Shown one piece after another: positions 35,817-45,655 of a stretch of 64,000 nt of DNA (position 1 is its first letter; the number at the start of each line of letters is the position of its first letter). The position numbers and the translations under genes are program-made. The notes under the pieces were generated by a model. It was not told where the DNA came from and searched no databases. It saw only the letters and a program-made list of their open reading frames with translations. The DNA comes from Akkermansia muciniphila (GTDB lineage Bacteria; Verrucomicrobiota; Verrucomicrobiia; Limisphaerales; BJHT01): contig CAMAUZ010000028.1 in the NCBI GenBank assembly GCA_945861535.1, positions 19,419 to 83,418 on the forward strand, written 5' to 3'.

Positions 35817-37640
35817 ATGAAGTTATGTTTGCCGCTGTGCGCGGTGATGGTGAGTTGTTGGGCGATGGCCTCCGAGCCAGCGCGAGTACCGGAATCCCGG
35901 CAGGCCGCCGCACCGTTGCGCAGCGACCCGGTAGCAAGGACCACCCCGGTCCCATTGCTGGCGGTCAATGCGGCGCCTGGCCAGGTGACAAAGGAGTCGG
36001 CGGACTTCTCCGTGTGGCAGGTCGATTCCATGGAGAAGGTTTTCCGGGAGGCAGCCCTGCCAAACCTGCCTCGTGGCGACCTAACCATCGACGCCGCACG
36101 TAACGAAGTCATCTCTGCCCAAGTCGTCGTCTGGTGCAAGGAACCGATGGAAAAAGTGGCTTGCCGGGCAGGCACTCTCAAGCTGGGGGCAGGTCAGCCC
36201 ATCCCCGCGCCGCGGGTCAGATGGGTCGGTTACGTGCCGGTGGGAACGGACTGGAAACAGATCAGTGGCCCCTTTAAGCCTTTCCCTGATCCGCTGATGG
36301 AGAATGCTCCCGAAAAGATCGAACCTGGAATGGCGCAACCGATCTGGTTGACCTATAAGATCCCGGCTGATTCAGCGCCGGGACTGTATCAGGGAGAGGT
36401 GGAGGTCGAGGCGACCATCCAGGGAAAGGTTCGGGCGATGAAATTTCCGCTGCGGATTCAGGTGTATGCCGCGAAGCTGCCGGACACGCGCACGCTCAAG
36501 GTCAGCAACTGGACATGGTTTGACAACAGTGGCGTAGCCAAACTGTGCGGCGTGGAGGAAGTTTACAGCGAGCCGTTCTGGAAACTGATGGAAGTGGTGG
36601 CACAAAACATGGCGGCTCACCGCCAGAACGTCATCTTCACACCGCTGCAGGGCGGGTGGTCGCAGAACGATCTGATCACTGCCAAAGTGAACCCGCAAGG
36701 GAAGCTGGAAATTGACTTTACCCTGTTCGATCGCTGGGTGACCATATTCCGAGCGGCCGGAGTGGACGGTCTGATCGAAGGGGTCCAACTGGCCCGCCCG
36801 AACAAAAGAGGAGGAAAAAACTACATCGCAGATGGGGGACACTTCAAATCTGTGGCGTGGAAAATCGAAGAAGGCAAAGCGGTGCGCGTGTGGCTCGGCT
36901 CGATGAGCGAGGAATATGACCAGTATCTTGCGCTCTATCTCCCGGCACTGCAGAAGCATCTTGAAGCGAAGGGTTGGCTGAAGAGCTATGTCCAGCACAT
37001 TTATGATGAACCACAGCCGAGCCACGCTGAGACCTACAATCTGTTCGTTAAACGGGTCAAGCAGTACGCTCCCTGGATTAGGATCATCGACGCGGTCTCG
37101 ACGGACAAGGTGCTCGCATCGGTTGACATCATGGTGCCGCTCTACGGCGCGGCCTTCACGCCGAAGGCCGTGGCGGAGCGGGTGCGTGCGAAAGACAAAG
37201 AGCTGTGGTTCTACACCTGCATCGCCCCCAGTCCTTTGAATCGCTTTATCTCCGAACCCCCGACCCATCCCCGGTTGCTGCATTGGGCGAATTTCACCAC
37301 CCATACCACCGGCTATCTGCATTGGGGGTATAATTGGTGGATAGAGCGGAAGGATCCGCTCCAAGGCAGGTGGAAACTTCGGCCCGGCGACGAATGGCTG
37401 GTGTATCCCAAGCCGGGTGGGGTGCTGGATTCCATCCGGTCGGAGGCGATCCTCGAGGGGCTGCAGGATCACGAATTGCTCGTCACGCTGGCCGCGCGGG
37501 ACGCCACGGCGGCCGAGCGGATTGGCAAAATGCCCGGCCGGCATAATGCGAAATCCAAAGAGACCACCGGGCCGCGTCGTGACAGCGTTGAGACGTTGCG
37601 GGCGGCAAGGAAGGAATTGTTGCAGGCGCTCAGCGAGTGA
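35817..37640 (+). CDS. secreted DUF4091 protein
   Basis: 607 residues with a signal peptide (LMKLCLPLCAVMVSCWAMAS). DUF4091 features are in the C-terminal half: LHWGYNWWIERKDPLQGRWK, GDEWLVYPKPGGVLDSIRSE and LEGLQDHELL, plus an N-terminal beta-sandwich (GLYQGEVEVEA, LRIQVYAAKLPDTRTL). DUF4091 proteins are glycoside-hydrolase-like. Catalytic residues are not established here, so the enzymatic role is inferred. ATG 35817 is used; an in-frame TTG lies 12 bases upstream. Confidence 0.9.
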   Translation: MKLCLPLCAVMVSCWAMASEPARVPESRQAAAPLRSDPVARTTPVPLLAVNAAPGQVTKESADFSVWQVDSMEKVFREAALPNLPRGDLTIDAARNEVISAQVVVWCKEPMEKVACRAGTLKLGAGQPIPAPRVRWVGYVPVGTDWKQISGPFKPFPDPLMENAPEKIEPGMAQPIWLTYKIPADSAPGLYQGEVEVEATIQGKVRAMKFPLRIQVYAAKLPDTRTLKVSNWTWFDNSGVAKLCGVEEVYSEPFWKLMEVVAQNMAAHRQNVIFTPLQGGWSQNDLITAKVNPQGKLEIDFTLFDRWVTIFRAAGVDGLIEGVQLARPNKRGGKNYIADGGHFKSVAWKIEEGKAVRVWLGSMSEEYDQYLALYLPALQKHLEAKGWLKSYVQHIYDEPQPSHAETYNLFVKRVKQYAPWIRIIDAVSTDKVLASVDIMVPLYGAAFTPKAVAERVRAKDKELWFYTCIAPSPLNRFISEPPTHPRLLHWANFTTHTTGYLHWGYNWWIERKDPLQGRWKLRPGDEWLVYPKPGGVLDSIRSEAILEGLQDHELLVTLAARDATAAERIGKMPGRHNAKSKETTGPRRDSVETLRAARKELLQALSE

Positions 37641-37754
37641 TCCGACTGCTCAACACTCCGGGACTTTGCATCACAAGTTCGCTTGCAATATTTTGAACAG
37701 CCAACCAACCGTAATCATCCCGATGAGCATGACAATCCACCGCGGAGCAGTGCA

Positions 37755-39452
37755 ATGATGACCTCCCTTTCGACTGTAAAAGCTGGATTGTTAATGCTGA
37801 CCCTTCTCCTCGTGCGGGTGGTCACTGTCTGCGGACAAAGCGCCAAGCCATCCCCAAACTCCACTGCCCATGCCTTTACCTTCAGTGATGCTGGCGAAGC
37901 CGCAGGGATTTTCCCGCACGCCGCCGGCACTCGAGGCCACGCTGCCGCCTGGGGCGACGTCGATGGCAGCGGCTTCCCTTCTCTCTTTATCGGCGTGTTC
38001 CACTACTCCAACTCGAGAACCAGCCTCTTCCTCCGCAACAAGCAGGGCCACTTTCAACTCGGCGATCAGACAGCAATCTCCCTCTCCAGTTGCGCCAGTG
38101 GAGCTATCTTTGTTGACCTGACGAATAGTGGTCATCTTGATCTCTATGTTTCCAACAACGCCCGCGAGAGCGAGGGTACCAAAGGCGCTCCCAGCGCCCT
38201 TTTCCGTGGCGATGGTACGGGCCGCTTCACCGATGTCTCCAAAAACAGCGGCGCGTGTCCACCCGGGCTCCTGGGGCGGACGGTTGCCGCGCTTGATTAC
38301 GACGGCGACGGACTGCTGGATCTCATTGTCTGCGATTTTTACTACTCGAGCAGGTCACCCAAAGGCCTGGCACTTTTTCACAACAAGGGCGACTATCATT
38401 TTGAAGAAGTCGCCGGAGCTGTCGGGCTCCCGCAGGGCGCATCCATCGCCGGCGCAGCTGTCGCCGACCTCAACGACGATGGCTGGCCCGATCTTGTCCT
38501 CGTCAGTGCCGACGGCAACAACCGCATCTTCTTGAACGACGGCCACGGCAAATTTAGCAAAGCGGCGGATGCCCAAAACGTCCTCGCCTGGAAGAACCTC
38601 CCTGCCAACGATTTTCCCACCGGAGTCTGCATAACCGACCTGAATCGCGACGGCCTTCCCGACATCGTCATCGGCCACCACTTCAAGGCTCCCTGGCAGA
38701 AACCCGTCTCCATCCGTTTCTACCTTAATCGTGGAATCAAAAACGGCAGTCCCAATTTTGAAGACATCACCCAGGCTGCGGGCATTACGCCCCTTGGGAT
38801 GAAGGCGCCGCATGTCGAAATTCAGGACTTCGACAATGACGGCTGGCCCGATATCTTCGCGAGCGTGGTTAAATTCAAGGACAACAAGCCGTATCCACTG
38901 ATCTACAAGAACATCGGTCTGCAAAATGGCATCCCGCGCTTCCGCGAGGACGTTTGGGGCGTCAACGATTTTCCGACCTACCAGGACACGCATACGGGCG
39001 GTGGATCGGATGGTTTTTTTCGCCAGATGCTCGCCAGCAAAAAGATCTTGTATGCCGCCGCCGCCCCGAGCGCCGATTACGATCGCGATGGCAAGCTCGA
39101 CATCTTCATGGCCACTTGGTGGGTCGATTCCCGCCCTGTCCTTCTGCGCAACGATACCCCCGGCGGTAACTGGCTTGAAATTCAAGTCCAGGGCAGCGGC
39201 AAGGTGAATCGCATGGGAATTGGCTCCGTTATCAACATCTACCGCCTCGGAAAAACCGGTGACAAGGCAAGCCTCCTTGGCAGCAGGGAAATAGCCATAG
39301 GCTATGGATGGTGTTCCGGTCAGGAAGCCGTCGCCCATTTCGGATTGGGCAAGGAAGAGCAGGTTGACGTGGAAGTCATCCTTCCGCACGGCAGGGGCAG
39401 GGTGTTGAACCAGGGAGTCAAAGCCGGTCAACGACTGGTGATCCGGCCTTAA
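37755..39452 (+). CDS. CRTAC1-like FG-GAP repeat protein
   Basis: 565 residues with a signal peptide (STVKAGLLMLTLLLVRVVTVCGQ). Six Ca2+-binding FG-GAP motifs: DVDGSGFPSL, DYDGDGLLDL, DLNDDGWPDL, DLNRDGLPDI, DFDNDGWPDI and DYDRDGKLDI. The C-terminal UnbV/ASPIC region has NWLEIQVQGSGKVNRMGIGS, including the conserved NRxGIGS, and an end of GQRLVIRP. Probably a beta-propeller surface protein. ATG 37755 is chosen as the signal start. Confidence 0.94.
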   Translation: MMTSLSTVKAGLLMLTLLLVRVVTVCGQSAKPSPNSTAHAFTFSDAGEAAGIFPHAAGTRGHAAAWGDVDGSGFPSLFIGVFHYSNSRTSLFLRNKQGHFQLGDQTAISLSSCASGAIFVDLTNSGHLDLYVSNNARESEGTKGAPSALFRGDGTGRFTDVSKNSGACPPGLLGRTVAALDYDGDGLLDLIVCDFYYSSRSPKGLALFHNKGDYHFEEVAGAVGLPQGASIAGAAVADLNDDGWPDLVLVSADGNNRIFLNDGHGKFSKAADAQNVLAWKNLPANDFPTGVCITDLNRDGLPDIVIGHHFKAPWQKPVSIRFYLNRGIKNGSPNFEDITQAAGITPLGMKAPHVEIQDFDNDGWPDIFASVVKFKDNKPYPLIYKNIGLQNGIPRFREDVWGVNDFPTYQDTHTGGGSDGFFRQMLASKKILYAAAAPSADYDRDGKLDIFMATWWVDSRPVLLRNDTPGGNWLEIQVQGSGKVNRMGIGSVINIYRLGKTGDKASLLGSREIAIGYGWCSGQEAVAHFGLGKEEQVDVEVILPHGRGRVLNQGVKAGQRLVIRP

Positions 39453-39500
39453 GCCGACAACGGCTGAACCTGCTAAAAAATATCCCGAAACTCAAGTTCC

Positions 39501-41030
39501 ATGAAGACAACATTTCATAAATCACAAAACAGCCGCCAGGGCACTTGGCAGCGGACCACTCCGGCGTCACAGTCGTCTGGCCGCAAAAACCATGTGATTG
39601 GGGTTTGGCTGGCCGTCTTCGCGCTGGTGGTGCCCGCCGTATCCGCCCCTCCTCCAACTAACAAGGCTGTCCCTGCTGCTAAAAATGCCGCCAAGGCCAA
39701 GCCTGCGCCTGATTCTCCAAAGGCCTGGGTTCCACCTGTGCTGCCAGGTGGCAAATTGGTGGTTACAGACACATCGCCTGACTTTCTCACGCCACCAGCC
39801 ACCATCGATCCGGAAGTGCAAATTGCCAAGGCGGTGCCGACCGTCGATTTCGCCTATTTTCCGGGGCAGACATACCGGGCGGAAATCTGGTCAACCTGGG
39901 GAGACAGCGTGTGCGCCCACGGCAAATATTATGCCTCGCTGGGCGATCACATGTATCCGGGCAAAAAATACCCCGAGTCTCCCGATCATCACGGGGCGGC
40001 CTATGTTTACGAATACGACCCCGCCGCCAAAACCTTCCGCCTGCTCATGAACACCAGCGACGTGCTCAAGCTGCCGGAAGGGGAGTATATGCCGGGCAAG
40101 ATTCACAGCCGGCTGGACATGGGGAGTGACGGCTGGTTGTATTGCGGCACTCATCGGGGTTCAGAAAAGGCAACGGCAAATCCATCATTGAATTACAAAG
40201 GCGACTGGATCCTGCGCTGCAATCCCGCCACGGGCAAGTCCGGGGTGGTCGTTCAGGGGCCGGTTCCCAAGCATTGCATTCCCAACAGTGCGCTGGATGC
40301 GAAGCGAATGATTTTCTACGGCGGCACTGCGGTCGGCGATAAAAAGGACAGTGCCAATGCGGAAGGTGCCATCATGTTCTTCGCCTATGACGTGGTAAAC
40401 CATAAGCTGCTTTATTCGGGGAATAACGGTCCGGCGCGCGGCATGATCCTGGCTTCGTCCACAGGAAAAGTCTATTACACTCCGGGCACGTCGTTATCTC
40501 CAATCATGTGCTACGACCCGTCCACCCCCGGCCAGCCACCGAAGCAGATTCCGGGAGTGATCGGGAACCGCACAGCCACGCGCGAGACTCCCAGTGGGAT
40601 GGTTTACACCACTTCACAGGCGGGAAGCAACTCCGCCATGTATTCCTTCAACACCAAAACCGAGAAAGCCGAAATGCTGGCTCCGCTCGCCATTGGCAAG
40701 GGGCCGGATTACGTCGCTGCCGTGGAGGCTGATCCGGGAGGACGCTATGTTTACTATACTTTGGGCGCTCACGGTGGCAGCCAGGCTGTTGGTTCGGCCA
40801 TCGTGCAGTTCGACACCAAGACCAGAAAGAAGAAAGTCATAGCCTTCCTGTCACCCTTCATCCAAAAAAGGTATGGTGTCACGCCAGTGGGTTCCTTCAG
40901 CATCTCGGTCGATGAGAAGGGGGAGACGGTCTTCGTCACTTGGAACTGCGCGCGCGACGGCGTGGGGCGAGCATGGGACACGGTCGGGCTATCCGTAGTT
41001 CACATCCCGGCCGCCGAACGCGAGCCATGA
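39501..41030 (+). CDS. secreted beta-propeller protein of unknown function
   Basis: 509 residues with an N-terminal hydrophobic segment (IGVWLAVFALVVPAVSA) after a long charged lead, an Ala/Lys/Pro-rich linker, then repeats such as SRLDMGSDGWLYCGTHRGS and YPGKKYPESPDHHGAAYVYEYDP, and ASSTGKVYYTPGTSLSPI. This looks like a six- or seven-bladed propeller. Cysteines are few. No catalytic signature is seen. Second-from-middle member of the secretome cluster. Confidence 0.8.
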   Translation: MKTTFHKSQNSRQGTWQRTTPASQSSGRKNHVIGVWLAVFALVVPAVSAPPPTNKAVPAAKNAAKAKPAPDSPKAWVPPVLPGGKLVVTDTSPDFLTPPATIDPEVQIAKAVPTVDFAYFPGQTYRAEIWSTWGDSVCAHGKYYASLGDHMYPGKKYPESPDHHGAAYVYEYDPAAKTFRLLMNTSDVLKLPEGEYMPGKIHSRLDMGSDGWLYCGTHRGSEKATANPSLNYKGDWILRCNPATGKSGVVVQGPVPKHCIPNSALDAKRMIFYGGTAVGDKKDSANAEGAIMFFAYDVVNHKLLYSGNNGPARGMILASSTGKVYYTPGTSLSPIMCYDPSTPGQPPKQIPGVIGNRTATRETPSGMVYTTSQAGSNSAMYSFNTKTEKAEMLAPLAIGKGPDYVAAVEADPGGRYVYYTLGAHGGSQAVGSAIVQFDTKTRKKKVIAFLSPFIQKRYGVTPVGSFSISVDEKGETVFVTWNCARDGVGRAWDTVGLSVVHIPAAEREP

Positions 41031-41155
41031 GGATTTCTCCAGCCCGTGCCTCGGTCGCCGAATGAGGAAAAAAGAACATTAAATGACAGAACCGTATCCA
41101 TGCGGATGGTTTAACCACGCGTAAAAACACGAAATCCGCAATTCCTACCCATCAC

Positions 41156-42541
41156 ATGAAAAACCAAATACCATCTGTGACGCTGGCGCTTTGCCTCATC
41201 CTGTCGATATTGAGTGGCCTTGCGTTTGCCATCGAACCGGCAGCGGTGCCCCCGCTGCCACCCGCGGTAGCAAAGCAGACCATCAAGGCCGCGGAATTTG
41301 TGAACATGGCAGCGCTTGACTGCGGACTGCAAGCCGCCATCGACGCGGCCGGGCCGGACGGAGCCATCGTCCTGATACCACCGGGAATTTATCCATTGCA
41401 CCGGGCGTTGATATTGCGGAGCAATGTCATCTTGCGCGGCAGCGGCGAGTCCACGGTGCTGCGCAAGGAAGGCATCCCCGGAGGTCTGCTGGCGGTGGAA
41501 GCCCCAAAGGGAGCAGGTGAGGTGGTCATCCGGGTCGGCAAAGGTTCGCCTTTCCGAATCGGCCAGGCGATCGGCATTACCTCCCCATACCCGGAAGGGG
41601 GCGCCTGGAACTCCACCCACACGTTCGTCAAGGACATCCAAGGTGGCCGCATTATCCTGGAGGGAGCGGCCAAGTGCCGGTATTCGCTCGGGATCAAACC
41701 AACCGCCTTGGGCATCCACCCGGCCATCTTCGCCAACGGACAGACCAACGTGGCCATCGAGAACCTGGCCATCGACCACACTTCACCCGTTGCGGGCAGT
41801 CGGGTGGGCAGGGTGGATTTCACCTTTTCGGCCATTGAGTTGGAAAAGTGCCATCGAGTCCTCATCCGTAATGTATCCGTGACCGGTTGGCCTTCGGACG
41901 GCATCAGTGTGCAGGGAGGGTCCGAGGCGCTGGTCACCGGTTGCCGGGTCACCAAGTGTGGCGGACATGGATTTCATCCCGGAACCAAGATTCACGACTC
42001 GGTATTTACGGAGAATATCGCCCGCGGCAACAAAGGCGACGGGTTGTTCTTCTGCCTCGGAGTGCGGAATATCACCGTCAGCAAAAGCATTTTCAGCGGC
42101 AACTCCGCCAGCGGCATCGGTGACCTGGGTTGTGCCGGTGACACGTTGAATACCTGCATTGGAAACACCTGCACGGATAATGGCCGAGCGGGCATCCATA
42201 TGAATGGATACAGAAACACGGATGGCAGGAATAACTCCGTCATCAACAATATCTGCCTGAACAACTCCCGCTCCAAGCCCGGCGCGTATCCGGGCATCCT
42301 CCTCTCGGACACCAAGGACAGTCTGGTCGAGGGTAACCGTTGTGGCGACGATCAGAAGACTCCAACTCAACTCATGGGCATTCGCGAGACCGGCAGAAGC
42401 GACCGTAATCAGATAGTCAACAACCAGTCTGCTCGCGCAACTAAGGACGAGACCAGCATTGTGATACTTGGGGCGAACACCAAGGCAGCGGGGAACACGG
42501 AATGGCGAATGGAGGAACGCCCCGTCACTCTGAACCAATGA
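41156..42541 (+). CDS. secreted right-handed parallel beta-helix protein
   Basis: 461 residues with a signal peptide (SVTLALCLILSILSGLAFA). The entry motif is LDCGLQAAIDAAGPDGAIVLIPPGIYPL, as in pectate-lyase-superfamily proteins. Later turns include VAIENLAIDHTS, FTENIARGNKGDGLFFCLGVRNITVS and GIHMNGYRNTDGRNNSVINN. The closest enzyme types are polysaccharide lyases or GH28-like hydrolases. Catalytic residues cannot be assigned. It ends close before repeat family E. Confidence 0.88.
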   Translation: MKNQIPSVTLALCLILSILSGLAFAIEPAAVPPLPPAVAKQTIKAAEFVNMAALDCGLQAAIDAAGPDGAIVLIPPGIYPLHRALILRSNVILRGSGESTVLRKEGIPGGLLAVEAPKGAGEVVIRVGKGSPFRIGQAIGITSPYPEGGAWNSTHTFVKDIQGGRIILEGAAKCRYSLGIKPTALGIHPAIFANGQTNVAIENLAIDHTSPVAGSRVGRVDFTFSAIELEKCHRVLIRNVSVTGWPSDGISVQGGSEALVTGCRVTKCGGHGFHPGTKIHDSVFTENIARGNKGDGLFFCLGVRNITVSKSIFSGNSASGIGDLGCAGDTLNTCIGNTCTDNGRAGIHMNGYRNTDGRNNSVINNICLNNSRSKPGAYPGILLSDTKDSLVEGNRCGDDQKTPTQLMGIRETGRSDRNQIVNNQSARATKDETSIVILGANTKAAGNTEWRMEERPVTLNQ

Positions 42542-42550
42542 ATTAATGAG

Positions 42551-42672
42551 AGCCTGTTTCAAAACTCCGGTTGGGAGTTCCGCGTTTACGCCGATCGGGC
42601 GTTGCGGGGCAGCGGACCGCGTAAACGCGGAACTCCAAACCCGGGCCTGCGCTGCTCATGTGACTTTTCAAA
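42551..42672. repeat. repeat family E (GTTTACGC palindrome)
   Basis: GGAGTTCCGCGTTTACGCCG and the inverse CCGCGTAAACGCGGAACTCC, flanked by GCCTGTTTCAAAAC and CTTTTCAAACACC. A second copy is at 54198. It lies between the beta-helix and DUF4838 genes and might act as a processing site or weak terminator. Confidence 0.75.
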
Positions 42673-42735
42673 CACCCCCTGAAACTCCCTGACTAAATGA
42701 GACTCCCTACCCAAATGAAATTCCCCACCCAACCC

Positions 42736-45072
42736 ATGAAAAACAGAATTCCCGAACTGGCATTGACGCTCTGGGTTGCCCTGGCGGCTACCGGCGCGTC
42801 GGCGCTGGCCGGCGCGAGTGACGAGTTTACCGCGTCGCCCGAACGCCGTGCGAAATTGCTGGCCGCGGCGCATACCCGCAATCAGGAGCGCATCGCACCG
42901 AGAGTGGCCGGTACGACCTTGGTGGACAATGGCCAGCCGACGGCGGTGATCGTCGGGGTCGAAAACCTGCCCGCCGGCAAATTGTTGCAGGACTGGGTCA
43001 AGCGGATGAGTGGCGCCGAGCTGCCCATCGTGGACCAACCGGTGGCGGGGCGCGTCAGCATTTATTTGGGCAAGGCGGCGCTGGCAGCGGGGCTTGGCCT
43101 TGCCGATCTAGAAAGTCGCTCGCAGGAAGGGCTGCGCGTGAAGTGCGATGGCAAGAGTGTCTATATCGCCGGCCAGTCCGATGCCGCGACGGTGCGCGCG
43201 GTGGGGCGGTTTTTGGAGGAGGAATTCGGGTGCCGCTGGCTGGCCGATACTGAGTGGGGCCGGGTTTATCCCGAACTGAAAACCCTGCGCGTCCGGACCG
43301 GTGAATTTCGGGAAACTCCGGGATTTGTTTACCGGCGCATCTGGGGGCCTGAGGGCGCATTTCACAACGTGCCGTGGAATCTCTGGAACGGCGACGGCGG
43401 CCTGGGCATCCCGATGAGCCACAGTTGGAGCATTCTCGGCAAAGAAGACTTCAAGCTGCATCCGGAGTGGTTCCGCCTGGACGAAACCGGCAAGCGCATC
43501 AACGGCCCGTGGTACAATCTCGGTCATCCGGAGGTCCGCAAACGGTTCCTCGAATGGGCGTTGAAGGCGAGCGATGGAGGGCGGAAAAGCATTTCGCTGT
43601 CGCCGCCGGATGATCACCGGGAGGATTTCAGTCCCGAGGCCAGGCGTTATGACAATCCGGCCATGGTCGATCCTTCGTCCGGGCGGGTCTCGATGACCGA
43701 CCGGTTTGTAGGCATTGCCAATGAGGCTGCGACGGCGCTTCACAAGCTGAACCCGTCCATCCTCTGCGGTTTCTATGCCTATTCCGACTACACGCTGCCG
43801 CCGACCAAGCCCGAGCTGGCGAAGCTGTCCCCGGCGTTGTGTGTCTGGGTCGCCCCCATCCGGTACAGTCGCTACCATCCCCTCGGACATCCGAACTCGG
43901 CCTCCATCCAGCAGTTGAAGCAGATCATCGACGACTGGAGCGGCCATGCGACGTCGATGGGGTTGCGTACCTACAACTACAATCTGGCCGAGGTGCTGAC
44001 GCCCTTCTCCAAAATCTCCACCTGGGCTCATGATCTGCCCTACCTGCGGCAGCGCGGTTTTATCGGCGCAAGCCTTGAGTCGTTCAATGACTGGGAAATC
44101 TACGCTCCCCATCTCTACCTTTCGATCCGGCTCGCCTATGATCCCCGGCTCGATCCGTGGGAAATCATGGCCGACTATTGGGACAAGGCTTACGGCCCGG
44201 CCGCGGCAGTCATGGAGAAATATTGGATGGAGGTGGACGCGGCATTCATCAACCTCAAGACGGATACCGGTTCGATTCATGCCCTGCACCATGTCTATAC
44301 GCCCGAGAGACTGAAGACCCTCGCTGGCTACCTCACGGAAGCGGAACGTCTTGCCACGGGTTCCAAAGGCGACGCCCACCGGGTGAGTCTCGCCCGGCGT
44401 GGACTCACGCGCGCCAACTTCTGGCGGTCGTGGTATGACGCCGTGAACAGCGGCAACATCGATGGCGCGGCGGAGACGGTTACCAAGTGGGGTGCGTTCG
44501 TGAAGGAATCCATCGCCTCCCGGAACGCCAACAAATACGCCGACACCTATCTCCAGCGCTTCGTGGGCAAGAACACCTGGTCCGCGTGGGGAGCCGTTCA
44601 TCCCAAGCAGGGCAAGCCCCGCAAACCGATTGGCGTCCTCCCCGACGAATGGCGGACCGCGACCAAGGAGGAGATCGAGAAGTCGGGCGCCGCCGGCAAT
44701 CCGTTCGACGTGAAATTCCCTGACACAAGTTGGAAGGCCATCAAGACGTTCACCGACACCCGCAACGCGCAGGGATTGCCGGAATATTTCGGTGAAATGT
44801 GGTATCGCACGAATTTCAAGGCGGCGCAGAGTTCCACCAATCTCGTGCTGCACTTCGCCAAGGCCGACCGCAAAGTGGTGTTGTATGTCAATGGTGCCCG
44901 GGTCAATGCGACCGAGGTCGAAGCGTTCGCCGGCGCGACCATTGATGTCAGCGGGCATTTGCAGCCCGGTCGGGACAATCAGATCACCGTCATGGTGCGG
45001 CACATTCCGCTCCCGGAAATGTATCTGGGCGGCCTGGTCGGCCCGGTGTACGTTTTGGAACAGACTCAGTAG
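42736..45072 (+). CDS. secreted DUF4838 protein
   Basis: 778 residues with a signal peptide (IPELALTLWVALAATGASALA). The N-terminal domain resembles alpha-glucuronidase N-terminal domains (LLQDWVKRMSGAELPI, RVSIYLGKAAL, FLEEEFGCRWLADTEWGRV). The central DUF4838 barrel has ALKASDGGRKSISLSPPDDH, LNPSILCGFYAYSDYTLPPT and IGASLESFNDWEIYAPHLYL. The C-terminal galactose-binding-like domain has WYRTNFKAAQSS and LHFAKADRKVVLYVNGARV. Probably hydrolyses glycans; activity is unassigned. ATG 42736 starts the signal peptide. It ends the secretome cluster. Confidence 0.92.
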   Translation: MKNRIPELALTLWVALAATGASALAGASDEFTASPERRAKLLAAAHTRNQERIAPRVAGTTLVDNGQPTAVIVGVENLPAGKLLQDWVKRMSGAELPIVDQPVAGRVSIYLGKAALAAGLGLADLESRSQEGLRVKCDGKSVYIAGQSDAATVRAVGRFLEEEFGCRWLADTEWGRVYPELKTLRVRTGEFRETPGFVYRRIWGPEGAFHNVPWNLWNGDGGLGIPMSHSWSILGKEDFKLHPEWFRLDETGKRINGPWYNLGHPEVRKRFLEWALKASDGGRKSISLSPPDDHREDFSPEARRYDNPAMVDPSSGRVSMTDRFVGIANEAATALHKLNPSILCGFYAYSDYTLPPTKPELAKLSPALCVWVAPIRYSRYHPLGHPNSASIQQLKQIIDDWSGHATSMGLRTYNYNLAEVLTPFSKISTWAHDLPYLRQRGFIGASLESFNDWEIYAPHLYLSIRLAYDPRLDPWEIMADYWDKAYGPAAAVMEKYWMEVDAAFINLKTDTGSIHALHHVYTPERLKTLAGYLTEAERLATGSKGDAHRVSLARRGLTRANFWRSWYDAVNSGNIDGAAETVTKWGAFVKESIASRNANKYADTYLQRFVGKNTWSAWGAVHPKQGKPRKPIGVLPDEWRTATKEEIEKSGAAGNPFDVKFPDTSWKAIKTFTDTRNAQGLPEYFGEMWYRTNFKAAQSSTNLVLHFAKADRKVVLYVNGARVNATEVEAFAGATIDVSGHLQPGRDNQITVMVRHIPLPEMYLGGLVGPVYVLEQTQ

Positions 45073-45655
45073 CCGTCGGGTTGCCCGGCAAATTTTTGAC
45101 TAGGGCTATCCGCTTGACTCAGCTCACGTTGATCTGGCCACCACAAATGGCACAACTGGCAGCAAAAGTGGCGATGGGTAGCTGTTGGTCGAGGCCAGGA
45201 CATAGCTCTGAGAAACATTAAACCTGGAAACGGCAGTCGGTTTGAGCCACGAAAGCCACGAAAGCCACGAAAGACACAAAAGGCACGTAAAGCCCGAAAA
45301 CAAAGGGCGGAAGCGTGGTGGCTCGACATCCGAATAACTCACCCGCCCGGTGACAAGCTTCGATTCCGCAAGCCCTTCTCCTTTCGTACCTTTCGTGTCG
45401 TTCGTGGTTCCGACTGCTTTTTCTAGGTTCACCGTTCGAGCGTCGCCGCGGGGCCGACCCTGTCCGTAACTCTCACGCTGAAGCGGCATAAATGCCGCGC
45501 TCCAAAATCCTCGCGTGCCGCGAGGATTTCTCCCGGAGCGCGGGCGGTCCCCGCCCGCAGCGGCTCCGCATCTGCGACAACGCCGGAAATTCGCACCACC
45601 CCGGCTCCGATGCTGCTGCTGCGTCCGGGACGGCCGCGCTCCGGTGACTGCATGG
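45073..45655. other. gene-free gap with direct-repeat and palindromic elements
   Basis: Contains the (CACGAAAGC)x3 tandem at 45246-45275, with an inverted partner near 45385-45410 (CCTTTCGTGTCGTTCGTGG), then family G-like palindromes (CTCGCGTGCCGCGAGG, GCGGGCGGTCCCCGCCCGC) up to 45655. No gene found. Confidence 0.6.
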
